A DNA stretch of 64,000 bases. It comes from Frateuria flava (GTDB lineage: Bacteria > Pseudomonadota > Gammaproteobacteria > Xanthomonadales > Rhodanobacteraceae). Shown here piece by piece: positions 1 through 7,531 of this stretch; position 1 is the stretch's first letter; every line of letters begins with the position of its first letter. The translations under genes and the position numbers were made by a program. The notes beneath the pieces are model-generated. The model was given only the letters and a program-made list of their open reading frames with translations. It ran no database searches and was not told the DNA's origin. The stretch spans positions 1-64,000 of the forward strand of contig NZ_JAGJRS010000010.1 in assembly GCF_017837635.1 (NCBI RefSeq), given 5' to 3'.

Positions 1-488
1 GCGTTTTTCGCTTTGACGGGACCAATGTCACGCGTGAGTGGTTGCGCGGCGATTGATCAGACCATCCCTAACGGTTTAGCGTGATGGCTTAGATTGCTGG
101 CGGCCAGTCAACCTAGCAGCGCCGTTCCCCTAAGTTCAATAACTTACGCGCCAAAGTGCCGGTTTTTGTATGAATCCCGGCCGACCCTCAATAACCAGCC
201 TTCCCGCGGTCTGACCTGCCACGTGCTGCGTAGCGATTAGGGCCGGTTATCGGGGGTAGGCGCGTCCGCTCTCGACCCGAAGCGGACATCCTCGTCGCCC
301 GACGTTGGTCGGCTGAGTCAGGCTGATGTCACTACCGTATAGCGTGACGCAGCAAGCTAGGTTCGAAGGAGCAACATATTGCGTCGCCCTTGGCGTTAGC
401 AGTTCGCGAGTGTATAACCGGACCGCATGTGCCCGTACATTCAATAGCAAATTTGCAATCTCTCGCCACTCCATGAAGGAGCAATGCC
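1..488. other. Intergenic, no gene seen
   Basis: I see no convincing coding region, RNA gene or repeat here. The one open frame on the - strand has no recognisable protein features. Only the last few bases can be assigned: an AAGGAG ribosome binding site at 476-481 serving the gene that starts at 489. The stretch is less GC-rich than the core part of the window, consistent with an accessory region. Confidence 0.5.
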
Positions 489-734
489 GTGAGCAAAGCT
501 AAAGACCGCACCGTTTACAAGCGCGACGACGGCACGTGGGTCAACAAGCGGAACGATTCTCATCGAGCATCATCGACCCACACCACCCAAAGAGCTGCGG
601 AGGCTGCAGCGCGCGAGATGCTGAAAAACCAAGGTGGTGGTGAGCTCACTACCAAGGGTGTCAACGGGCAAATCCGTAGCAAGGACACGATTGCGCGGCC
701 CGACCCAAATCCGCCCAAGGATAAAGAGCATTAA
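489..734 (+). CDS. DUF2188 domain protein
   Basis: A small basic protein of 81 residues. The pattern of a YKRDDGTWVNKR strand, a TQ-containing helix rich in Ala (about residues 31-46), then GGGEL and GQIRSKDTI is the DUF2188 signature. The family's function is unknown; members are common on genomic islands and plasmids. The GTG start is chosen because AAGGAG lies 7 bases upstream. It stands alone, followed by a GNAT gene 76 bases downstream. Family membership is fairly sure, function is not. Confidence 0.8.
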   Translation: MSKAKDRTVYKRDDGTWVNKRNDSHRASSTHTTQRAAEAAAREMLKNQGGGELTTKGVNGQIRSKDTIARPDPNPPKDKEH

Positions 735-810
735 ACCAGCAGATCGTCCTAGCCGGACGCCGCCCTGCGGCATGCCTTAACTTAGTTGTCAGCTGTCCAG
801 ATGGGGCTCC

Positions 811-1293
811 ATGGATATCCGAATTCGCGCTGCAGATCCAAGTGATGTCCAAGAGGCCTCGAAGCTGCAGCGTGCTGTAATACCAGGGGACCACCCATAC
901 GAATATGCACGAAACATTCTTTGCTCGGGCACCGTGAATCTAGTCGCGATTCACAAAGGTACTACCATCGCGGGTTATATCTCCGTCTTGGTCGGTGGGC
1001 TAAACCCGAACGGGCAGCACCTGTGGGAGCGACTACGGCCTTACCTTGCCTTTGTTGGCGTGCTACCCGATCTGCAAGGGCAGCATGTAGGAGCCGAACT
1101 GATTCGGCGCGCACTACAAGCCAGCGATCCGCGCGGTGCTTCGGGCATGTGGCTCGAATGCCCCGAGAGCGCTGCAGGCTTTTACGAAAAGGTAGGTTTC
1201 GTTCGAGTAACGTCGGAAGCCATCGAACAATACACGGGCCTAACTCCAAGAGGCCCGGCCTACCGGCTCGCAAGCAAGCCCTTGCCAGGTTAG
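811..1293 (+). CDS. GNAT family N-acetyltransferase
   Basis: A 160-residue protein with the GNAT fold order. It has an N-terminal IRAADPSDV strand and helix, a central beta strand GYISVLV, and the acetyl-CoA pyrophosphate loop as LQGQHVGAELI (about residues 90-100, matching Q/RxxGxG/A). The C-terminal FYEKVGFV strand is typical of these enzymes. It would transfer an acetyl group from acetyl-CoA to an amine; the substrate cannot be told from the sequence. The ATG at 811 fits the family N-terminus. It sits 19 bases before the next gene and may be co-transcribed with it. An antitoxin-like or resistance role is possible but unsupported. Confidence 0.85.
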   Translation: MDIRIRAADPSDVQEASKLQRAVIPGDHPYEYARNILCSGTVNLVAIHKGTTIAGYISVLVGGLNPNGQHLWERLRPYLAFVGVLPDLQGQHVGAELIRRALQASDPRGASGMWLECPESAAGFYEKVGFVRVTSEAIEQYTGLTPRGPAYRLASKPLPG

Positions 1294-1312
1294 GCAGCTA
1301 ATTTTTAGGTTC

Positions 1313-2212
1313 ATGGCGACGGCTAGTCGCCGCTTAACTCCAGAACTGGAAATCGGAAGCGAAGCACTACCTCTCATGGACGAAGAGATCTTTCGGCGGA
1401 TGCTCGCGATGCACAGCAGTCCTGAGATACAGGCTTGCTTGGCTGCTGTCGAGTCCATTGCTGGTTACAAGCTGTCGGCAGTGGACCGGCAGCCTTTTCT
1501 GTACTTCCACAACTATCTGACCAACCCTGAGCCGAAGTTCATTACCGAATGGCGGTCAAGCCCGACCACCGAAGCACGGTACACAGCCTTCGCTAACGGC
1601 ATCTTGCACGACGTCCAGAACACCTTTGCGTGTGTTCTATACCATTACGGCCGACTCAAGAGCATAGAAACTTCAGTAGTCGAAGGCCTTGAACGCCACG
1701 ACTATCGCAGAGCACTAGGAACTTCGACATTAGCGCTCGGAAATACCTTGATTCTCGACTTCGAATACCAGGCATTCATTCTTGCTTTGCGTAGATGCTT
1801 GGACTATTTGGCTCGCGCGGTATGCACCTACTTCAAGAACGACTTTCACTCTTTTCGCCGTCTCTCAAAGTTTCTTGAGAAGCTCACGCCGATCGAGGTG
1901 TCTGCGCCGCTGATCGAGGTCCATCAGCGGTATGTGCCGAACTTCGAATTCGTCTTGTCAGATGGAGAGAGGAAATCGTTAAGGGACCGAATTTCGCACT
2001 ATGGCTACGTGCAAGCAGGAACCGTCAATTTGAGCAGGCGCGGATTTCTCTTGGCAGGAGGTGGGGAGAACTTAGGGTCCGGCGGTGCGCATGGGTCTGC
2101 CACCCTATCCGAAGTGCTAGATGCCCACGTTAAAAACCTTCGCGGCTGCCTGAGAGATATGATCCTTTGCTACGTCGACTCCATTGGCAGGCATGAGGCG
2201 CCAACTGCCTAA
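1313..2212 (+). CDS. Hypothetical protein with HEPN-like Rx4H motif
   Basis: I do not recognise this 299-residue protein. It has no signal peptide or clear membrane span and is predicted mostly helical. Residues 219-233 contain R224-DRIS-H229, the Rx4H spacing of HEPN ribonuclease active sites, set in a helix as in those families. The position, length and surrounding helices would fit a divergent HEPN domain, but two residues are weak evidence. It follows the GNAT gene by 19 bases and lies in an accessory region that also carries a CBASS system, so a defence or toxin role is a fair guess. The ATG at 1313 was taken as start; no strong ribosome binding site is visible. Confidence 0.65.
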   Translation: MATASRRLTPELEIGSEALPLMDEEIFRRMLAMHSSPEIQACLAAVESIAGYKLSAVDRQPFLYFHNYLTNPEPKFITEWRSSPTTEARYTAFANGILHDVQNTFACVLYHYGRLKSIETSVVEGLERHDYRRALGTSTLALGNTLILDFEYQAFILALRRCLDYLARAVCTYFKNDFHSFRRLSKFLEKLTPIEVSAPLIEVHQRYVPNFEFVLSDGERKSLRDRISHYGYVQAGTVNLSRRGFLLAGGGENLGSGGAHGSATLSEVLDAHVKNLRGCLRDMILCYVDSIGRHEAPTA

Positions 2213-2333
2213 GCCTGCCCACATTGGCCGAGCGACTTACCGCCGGTATACATCACCCGCTAGCCGCCGCTCATAGCCAACATTGATGTCCGCTGGCCGG
2301 AAGCCGCCCTCGCCTTCCTCCATGGCACGAGTA

Positions 2334-2360
2334 TAAAAAAACCCGCAGGAGCCTGCGGGG
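2334..2360 (-). terminator. Rho-independent terminator of the broken H-NS-like gene
   Basis: Read on the - strand there is a GC-rich hairpin (CCCGCAGG at 2342-2349 pairing with CCTGCGGG at 2352-2359) followed by a run of eight Ts (2334-2341). It lies 23 bases after the stop codon of the H-NS-like reading frame. Confidence 0.85.
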
Positions 2361-2382
2361 TCATATGGCGAAGGCGCTCGCG

Positions 2383-2566
2383 CTACTTCTTTGCTGGCTT
2401 TTTGGCGGGGGCCTTCTTGGTGGCCTTCGGAGCAACCTTCTTGGCATGCGAGGGCTTCGTTGCTGCACCGCCAATGAGCATGCTGTCTGCTGTTACTCCC
2501 TTCTTCTTCAGAGCCTCCGAGAACCATAGCGGGCGCTTGCCCCGTCCCGACCACGTTTGGGCGGGG
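2383..2566 (-). pseudogene. H-NS-like protein, 3' part (interrupted by IS)
   Basis: The - strand frame encodes the DNA-binding C-terminal half of an H-NS family protein: AQTWSGRGKRPLWF is the H-NS motif. A Lys/Ala-rich tail (KKAPAKKPAKK) of the kind found on xanthomonad H-NS proteins follows. The frame has no own start: it is joined to the end of the IS element at 2567. Removing the IS and one copy of the GGGG duplication rejoins it in frame to the 5' fragment at 3774-3943, giving KYRNLENPAQTWSGRGKRP, a normal H-NS core. H-NS proteins bind AT-rich DNA and silence acquired genes. Confidence 0.9.
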
Positions 2567-2634
2567 CGACGTCCCCCCGCCTTTGAGTAGCACACCGGTT
2601 TGGAGTCCAATCCCCCATCCGAAGGAGATTGGAC

Positions 2635-2898
2635 GTGAAGAAACGCTTTTCCGAAGAGCAGATCATCGGCTTCCTGCGTGAGGCGGAAGCCGGCATGGCG
2701 GTCAAGGACCTGTGCCGCAAGCACGGCTTTAGCGAGGCCTCCTACTACCTGTGGCGCAGCAAGTTCGGCGGCATGAGCGTGCCCGACGCCAAGCGCCTGA
2801 AGGAGCTGGAGACCGAGAACGGTCGGCTGAAGAAGCTCTTGGCCGAGCAGGTCCTCGAGAACGAGGTCATCAAGGACGCCCTGCGAAAAAAGTGGTGA
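2635..2898 (+). CDS. IS3-family transposase OrfA
   Basis: An 87-residue protein with a helix-turn-helix ([17 protein letters not shown], then [20 protein letters not shown]). A leucine-zipper-like coiled coil follows ([15 protein letters not shown]). This is the DNA-binding, multimerising part of IS407-group transposases. The GTG at 2635 is chosen over the TTG at 2629 because AGGAG ends 7 bases upstream and the family begins MKKRF. At its end lies the slippery heptamer A AAA AAG (2886-2892), at which a -1 shift fuses it to OrfB. Confidence 0.93.
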   Translation: MKKRFSEEQIIGFLREAEAGMAVKDLCRKHGFSEASYYLWRSKFGGMSVPDAKRLKELETENGRLKKLLAEQVLENEVIKDALRKKW

Positions 2899-3737
2899 CC
2901 GCGCCAGCCCGGCGTGGGCTGGTGCGGCACATGATCGATTGGGGCTTAAGCGAGCGGCGCTCGCTGGCCGTCATGCGCATGAGCGCCAGCGCCTTGCGCT
3001 ATGCACCGCGCCCGGACCGCAACGTCGCCCTGCGCGAGCGCATCCTGGCCCTGGCACACCGGCACAAGCGCTACGGCGTCGGAATGATCTACCTCAAGCT
3101 CAGGCAGGAAGGGATGCTCGTGAACTACAAGCGGGTGGAGCGGCTGTACCAGGAAGCGAAGCTGCAGGTGCGGCGGCGCAAGCGCAAGAAGGTGCCGGTG
3201 GGCGAACGTCAGCCGCTGTTGCGGCCCTTGGCGGCCAACGAGGTCTGGTCCATGGACTTCGTCTTCGACCGCACGGCCGAGGGGCGGGTGATCAAGTGCC
3301 TGACCATCGTCGATGACGCCACCCACGAAGCGGTCGCCATCGAGGTCGAGCGAGCGATCTCCGGCCACATGCTCACGCGGGTGCTCGATCGCCTAGCGCT
3401 CAGCCGTGGCCTGCCCAACGTCATCCGCACAGACAACGGCAAGGAGTTCTGTGGCCGGGCAATGGTCACATGGGCGCACGAGCGCGGCGTGCAGCTGCGC
3501 CTGATCCAACCAGGCAAGCCCAACCAGAACGCGTACGTGGAGTCCTTCAACGGCCGCCTACGCGATGAGTGCCTCAACGAGCACTGGTTCACCCACCTGC
3601 TGCACGCCCGGGCTGTCATCGAGACCTGGCGGCGGGAGTACAACGAAGAGAGACCTAAGGCGGCCCTCAGCGGGATGACGCCAGCGGCCTATGCCCAGCA
3701 CCTGGCAAACACAGCTACGATCAACCCCGGACTCTAA
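2889..3737 (+). CDS. IS3-family transposase OrfB (DDE integrase), made by -1 frameshift
   Basis: This is the catalytic half of the transposase, read in the -1 frame after the AAAAAAG heptamer. It has an HTH_21-type region ([16 protein letters not shown]), then the retroviral integrase core. The three acidic residues are visible in [14 protein letters not shown] and YVESFNGR, with 35 residues between the second D and the E, the D-35-E spacing. The frame is uninterrupted to TAA at 3735-3737, so the element looks capable of transposition. An internal ATG at 2931 could give OrfB alone. Confidence 0.93.
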   Translation, partial: KVVTAPARRGLVRHMIDWGLSERRSLAVMRMSASALRYAPRPDRNVALRERILALAHRHKRYGVGMIYLKLRQEGMLVNYKRVERLYQEAKLQVRRRKRKKVPVGERQPLLRPLAANEVWSMDFVFDRTAEGRVIKCLTIVDDATHEAVAIEVERAISGHMLTRVLDRLALSRGLPNVIRTDNGKEFCGRAMVTWAHERGVQLRLIQPGKPNQNAYVESFNGRLRDECLNEHWFTHLLHARAVIETWRREYNEERPKAALSGMTPAAYAQHLANTATINPGL

Positions 3738-3769
3738 ACCCGACCGCTACTGAAAGCGGGGGGACGTCG

Positions 3770-3943
3770 GGGGTTCTCTAGGTTCCGGTACTTCGGTGCA
3801 ACAGCAGCCTTCGGGCCTTTGCTGCTTGGCCCGCCGCGACGGGGGTTAACCTCGTCGATGGTCAGGCCTGCGCTCTTGAGTAGCCCCGGCGCCAATGCCT
3901 CGATGGCTACGCTCGATCGCGTCCACGCGCTTTTCGGCCGCAC
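3770..3943 (-). pseudogene. H-NS-like protein, 5' part (interrupted by IS, probably frameshifted)
   Basis: The - strand frame from a GTG at 3943 gives KSAGLTIDEVN, a linker, then VAPKYRNLENP, the start of the H-NS C-terminal domain, and is then cut by the IS. It lacks the N-terminal coiled coil expected of H-NS. A different - strand frame (3846-4100) contains FRAAEKRVDAIE just upstream, which looks like the end of such a coiled coil. A frameshift near 3900 may therefore have damaged the gene in addition to the insertion. That second point is inference. Confidence 0.75.
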
Positions 3944-4165
3944 GGAAGTGGGCGTGGGTTACGCGGCGTCCGGGGGCCGGATGGGGCGCAGATGGCTTGC
4001 GCCACTTAAATGCCGCCTCTTCAAGAACGTCTACGTCATCAGACAGTGGCGGTAGCGCCTCCCGTCTCAGAAGGTACTGTGCACGTTGAGCAATGAGCCA
4101 CTAAGCTTTGCGAAAGCGACACTATTTCTGGCCACAAGGCCGTAAACCCAATTGAGCGGGGCCGC
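3944..4165. other. Region upstream of broken H-NS gene; possible decayed coding sequence
   Basis: No intact gene. On the - strand an open frame from 4100 to 3846 has no ATG or GTG start and ends in the H-NS-like fragment; it may be the original N-terminal part of that gene. On the + strand the last bases precede the SAVED gene; GAGCGGGG at 4154-4161 is only a weak ribosome binding site. Confidence 0.4.
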
Positions 4166-5296
4166 ATGAGCTGGAACGTTACGCTGCAGAAACTACTCAC
4201 TCACGTGGTGCACTGGCTCACTCGGCCCCGCCACCGCAGTCGGATTCTGCTGGTTGCTGCTACCACAGTGATGGTTGCAATTGTGGGAGGCGGCTGGTCG
4301 TTCGGAGTGACTGGCTCGGCCGGTGCCCTGCACTTTCGCGGTTACTTTTCTACCGGCAACGAGCTACCTTTGTGGGTTGTGTACTTAGCATGTGCAATTG
4401 CGGTGATGCTTTTTTTCGCTGGTGCCGTAATGCTCATTCACGACTTTGTAGCCGACGTACGTCGGACCCGTAGATGCGCCGTTATCGCATTGGAACTCAG
4501 GGGCTTAGTTGATACCTCTGATCGACCACTGCTCCAATCGGTGCCTCGCCGCTTGTCAGGTCAGCCACTAGATGCGCAGATTGACATCCGCCCTGAGATG
4601 GGCGCCGGTGCCGTGGAACTGGCCTTCAACAAGCTTTCGGGAATACCCGACGTCGTAAGGAGGCTGCGTGGAACCCGGGAAAAGCGCGACGTGCAACTTC
4701 TTGTCGCAGGCGTCCTGCAGGTACCCTTTCTCTTCTATGCCGGTGTGCTGCTAGACGACGAGGGCGCAGTCACGGCGATGGATTGGGACAGAAAAGCAGG
4801 GCGCTGGAAGGAACTGGATAGCCCGGACGACGGAGAGCGCTTCTTGTCTGACGGGCTGGACCGATTGGCGCCGAACACCGGAAAAGTCGTGCTGGCCGTG
4901 TCAGCCTCGTATCGCACCGATACACAGGCGATCGCTGCGACATTTGGCACTACGCCCATCGTCTCGCTTGCGCTGCCCATGCCGCTTCCGGATTCACTAT
5001 GGTCTGAAGCCAAGCAAGTCGCGCTTGCAGCTCAATTTCTCGAGGCGCTCGCGGAACTAGGAAACAGGGGCGTACGAGGCATAGCGCTGATTCTTGCGGC
5101 TCCGAGCAGCCTTGTATTAAGGCTAGGCCGCGCTTACGACCGACGCAATTTGCCGGAGATTGCCTGCTATCAGTACCAACGCGATGTCAATCCGCCATAC
5201 CCATGGTCAGTGGTTATCGGTCCTACAGACGCTCGACTTGTCGAGGCGCCTAAGGGCAGCGTTCGGGTGGAGGTGAATGCGGTGCCCGGTATTTAG
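4166..5296 (+). CDS. CBASS effector: two-TM SAVED domain protein (Cap14-like)
   Basis: A 376-residue membrane protein. It has two hydrophobic segments near the N-terminus (about 26-48 and 68-92) and a linker, then a SAVED domain (about 175-370). The SAVED hallmarks are QVPFLFYAGVLLDDEG, the AMDWDRKAGRWKELD strand pair, LAAPSSLVLRLGRAYD and the closing YQYQRDVNPPYPWSVVI. In CBASS, SAVED domains bind a cyclic oligonucleotide; TM-SAVED effectors then assemble and break the inner membrane, killing the infected cell. The gene converges on the E2/CD-NTase pair, its stop lying 100 bases from the E2 stop. Most CBASS effectors are co-directional with the cyclase, so this layout is unusual. The role is inferred from the family and neighbours. 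Confidence 0.88.
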   Translation: MSWNVTLQKLLTHVVHWLTRPRHRSRILLVAATTVMVAIVGGGWSFGVTGSAGALHFRGYFSTGNELPLWVVYLACAIAVMLFFAGAVMLIHDFVADVRRTRRCAVIALELRGLVDTSDRPLLQSVPRRLSGQPLDAQIDIRPEMGAGAVELAFNKLSGIPDVVRRLRGTREKRDVQLLVAGVLQVPFLFYAGVLLDDEGAVTAMDWDRKAGRWKELDSPDDGERFLSDGLDRLAPNTGKVVLAVSASYRTDTQAIAATFGTTPIVSLALPMPLPDSLWSEAKQVALAAQFLEALAELGNRGVRGIALILAAPSSLVLRLGRAYDRRNLPEIACYQYQRDVNPPYPWSVVIGPTDARLVEAPKGSVRVEVNAVPGI

Positions 5297-5396
5297 CCCT
5301 AGACTATCGTTCAGTCTGTCACGCGCGCCGTTCCTTTTCCGTGCGAGCATCGCTAGGCAGTACTTACTACCGCAAACACTTTTGGCTAGGCGATGG

Positions 5397-5885
5397 TTAC
5401 TTCGTTGAGTTCACCAGCGGGCCGCGAACTTGGCGAGCGTCGTCCCGCTTGTCATTCCGCGGATGTACCCCGCCTCCCAGCCATGTGTCGGTTGACAACC
5501 ATATCTCGAAGTGGAAAAGCCACTCGATCGACCAGGGTACGATCGTGGCGGCGAGCGCCATGTCAGCCATCCACTCCCCTGCGCCAGGTAGATACAAGCA
5601 GAGACGAGCCGGGTGCACGCTGCTGTAGACGTGTGGAAGCGTACGGTCCCCGGAAAGCTCGGCTAGGTCGGGCGAAAGCACGCGAACCTCTGGCGATTTA
5701 CCAAGCCGATAATTGAGGCGCAGCCGATATTCCCGGCTGAGCGGGGTGGGGCGTGCGTTGTATAAAAAAGAAAGCTCTTGCCGGCCTAGCTTTAGTGACG
5801 CTCCAGCTAACTTCAAGGCGTCAAGCCGGAAGCATTGCCTAGCAATGCTTAGGCGGTGCAGCCGGCCATCACCGCACCTACTCAC
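5397..5885 (-). CDS. CBASS E2-like conjugating enzyme (short Cap2)
   Basis: A 162-residue protein of the bacterial E2-like family found in type II-short CBASS. The E2 core shows LPHVYS (about 83-88), the likely catalytic cysteine C96 in ARLCLY, the conserved GEW, and the helix IVPWSIEWLFHFEIWL with TWLGGGVHP. In this CBASS type the E2 acts without E1 or JAB proteins and forms a thioester with, and conjugates, the C-terminus of the CD-NTase, priming signalling. It starts at GTG 5885, overlapping the last 8 bases of the CD-NTase gene, so the two are translationally coupled. An ATG is absent nearby. The family call is strong; the biochemistry is taken from relatives. Confidence 0.85.
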   Translation of the reverse strand: MSRCGDGRLHRLSIARQCFRLDALKLAGASLKLGRQELSFLYNARPTPLSREYRLRLNYRLGKSPEVRVLSPDLAELSGDRTLPHVYSSVHPARLCLYLPGAGEWMADMALAATIVPWSIEWLFHFEIWLSTDTWLGGGVHPRNDKRDDARQVRGPLVNSTK

Positions 5886-7065
5886 CGAAAAAGGTGTGCC
5901 GTGGAACGCTGACGCCAGGAGAAGCGTGCGCGGCGGCCACTATCAAGCCGCCCTCCGAGTACTTGAGCTGACCTCGGTCGCGAGCTTCCCGGAGAGCCGT
6001 GCCGTATTCCTCAACTACTTTGTCGGCAACGCCCTCGCCGAAGCCTTCGGCCAAAACGCGTTTCCCGCTGTCGAGCCCGTGCGCGCTAACCAGGGAGTGC
6101 AATGTCCGAAGTGCATCCCTGTGCCAAAGGTCAAATGCGCGGGCCCACCGCTGGTCCTGGTTCCAGCGATTGGCGAAATTTTCGTTGGCCACCGGGCTCT
6201 GAATCAGCCACTCTCCGCATTCAAGAGGCCCCTTGATTCCGTCCTTGAGTCCAGTCAGCACCTGGTTTACCACCGCGTAAGGGCTGCTGGTCGATGAAGC
6301 CAAGGAAGGGTTCTGCTCAACAACACGGGCGGCAAGGGTTGTCAGGATGATGGAAATGGGAGCGAACTCCTTCATTTCGGGGGAAGCCCTCATACGCCAC
6401 TGGTCACGATGTCGCTTCAGTAGCTGAACCACGCGCCGAAGCCAGCCCTTGTCTGAGTTGGATTCTGGAAAGGGGTCAACTTGGGCTTCCAACGCAATAT
6501 TGCTACGGCGTAGAGGTCGAACCCTATCGGCCAGCCCGTTGAACCAGGCTGCGTACTTCTCAGGAGAGGTCAGGATCCAACTAGCGAGCTCCTTATCGGG
6601 AACCGCGTCGGATGCGGGACCCCGAACCAGCGGGCAGATGTCTAAGTGAAAGGAGCCGGCATAGTTGATACGCCAGCATCGGCTCTTTTCTTCCAGCTTC
6701 TCGCGATAGTGGCCGTCTTTGCGCAGGCACTGCCCAAGAATTCTCTTAGCTTCGGTGGGCGACACTAACTCCGTGTTTGCATCGAGGCGGCATGCGAGGT
6801 CGACATCGAATTCGCCGTCTCTCCGATCGATCGGTTGGATAATTGTGCCTAGTGCAAAGGAGCCTTGTGGAAACACAGACGCACTGGCAAGCATCGGGTG
6901 AAGGTCGAGCTCCACTAATTCGCCAATGCTCTCGTATGCCTTTTTTGCCCGCTCATACTGTGTAGGACTGATGTCCAGATCATCCGCTAGTCGCCCTAAA
7001 AGGCTGGCAGCCTCAATCTGCCTCGCCTCCAAGGCTGGCGTCGGCGTTACCCCTTGGCCATCCAT
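5878..7065 (-). CDS. CBASS cyclic-nucleotide synthase (CD-NTase)
   Basis: A 395-residue nucleotidyltransferase of the cGAS/DncV-like superfamily. The active site is complete: PQGSF (G68, S69), then D87 and D89 in FDVDLACRL, and a third acid D142 in FHLDICPL. A helical C-terminal domain (about 190-350) follows. It would make a cyclic di- or trinucleotide on phage infection to activate the SAVED effector; product specificity cannot be read from sequence. The protein ends in TFFGE, a Gly-containing tail like the ones conjugated by the CBASS E2. An in-frame ATG at 7191 exists, but the ATG at 7065 has GGGAGG 8 bases upstream and fits the domain start. Confidence 0.92.
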   Translation of the reverse strand: MDGQGVTPTPALEARQIEAASLLGRLADDLDISPTQYERAKKAYESIGELVELDLHPMLASASVFPQGSFALGTIIQPIDRRDGEFDVDLACRLDANTELVSPTEAKRILGQCLRKDGHYREKLEEKSRCWRINYAGSFHLDICPLVRGPASDAVPDKELASWILTSPEKYAAWFNGLADRVRPLRRSNIALEAQVDPFPESNSDKGWLRRVVQLLKRHRDQWRMRASPEMKEFAPISIILTTLAARVVEQNPSLASSTSSPYAVVNQVLTGLKDGIKGPLECGEWLIQSPVANENFANRWNQDQRWARAFDLWHRDALRTLHSLVSAHGLDSGKRVLAEGFGEGVADKVVEEYGTALREARDRGQLKYSEGGLIVAAAHASPGVSVPRHTFFGE

Positions 7066-7487
7066 ACGCATTCCCTCCCATGTGCGAATGCACGTCGTGG
7101 TCGCCCGTCTCTGGGCGGACGCATCCGTGGTCTGCGTCGCAATATTGGGGGTCGTCACGCGAACTTCAAGGGCAATGCGCGTTTTGTTCACAAAGCCGTC
7201 CGGGGCAGCCCGTTGCGCGCCTGGCCTTTTACGTTGGGTGTTAGGAGGACTCCCGGAGGGATACCGCTACCGCCGCCCGCCGAGCACCGGTCAGAAAGCG
7301 GAGGAACTCGGCTAAGGCTGCCTTTTTGTTTACAGTTTTGCCGAAAGTGTTTAGAAATGCTGCCTCTGAACGCGCCGTTTTTGGTGCTACACGGCGATCG
7401 TTGCCGTAGGCGCCTGGTAGTTGCTGACGAGGTAAGTGTGCACAACCGTTCTGAGGAACACCTGATCGGGAGAGTCGATAAAGATCC
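7066..7487. other. Intergenic between CBASS and ptsI, no gene seen
   Basis: About 420 bases with only spurious open frames. It should contain the promoter of the CD-NTase/E2 pair near 7070-7200. I could not assign -35/-10 boxes with confidence. This is also where the accessory region meets the core PTS operon; no tRNA or clear direct-repeat attachment site is visible. Confidence 0.5.
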
Positions 7488-7524
7488 AGAAAAAGGCCCG
7501 CAGCAATGCGGGCCTTTTCTTTGC
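7488..7524 (-). terminator. Rho-independent terminator after ptsI
   Basis: The hairpin AAAAGGCCCGC / GCGGGCCTTTT with a short loop (7491-7518) is flanked by A and T runs and lies just after the ptsI stop at 7532. It could act in both directions and so also insulate the accessory region. Confidence 0.88.
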
Positions 7525-7531
7525 TGTTTGC

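Larger units (their letters stand above)
2567..3769 (+). mobile_element. IS3-family (IS407-group) insertion sequence, complete
   Basis: A 1203-bp element with inverted ends. The 14 bases CGACGTCCCCCCGC at 2567-2580 are repeated exactly, inverted, at 3756-3769, and a weaker match continues for about 10 more bases. The flanking GGGG at 2563-2566 and 3770-3773 is a 4-bp target duplication, the size made by the IS407 group. Excising the element plus one GGGG restores the H-NS-like frame, which fixes the ends. Because the flanks are G-rich the boundary could in principle slide by a base. It carries orfA and orfB with a -1 frameshift signal and appears intact. Confidence 0.93.

Noticed and set aside
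247-474. A 75-codon - strand frame near the left edge
   Set aside because: No motif and no plausible start context.
5713-6297. A 194-codon + strand frame inside the CD-NTase/E2 region
   Set aside because: Overlaps two genes with good family motifs on the other strand and shows no domain of its own.
7188-7445. An 85-codon - strand frame upstream of the CD-NTase
   Set aside because: No recognisable features, no good ribosome binding site; probably chance.
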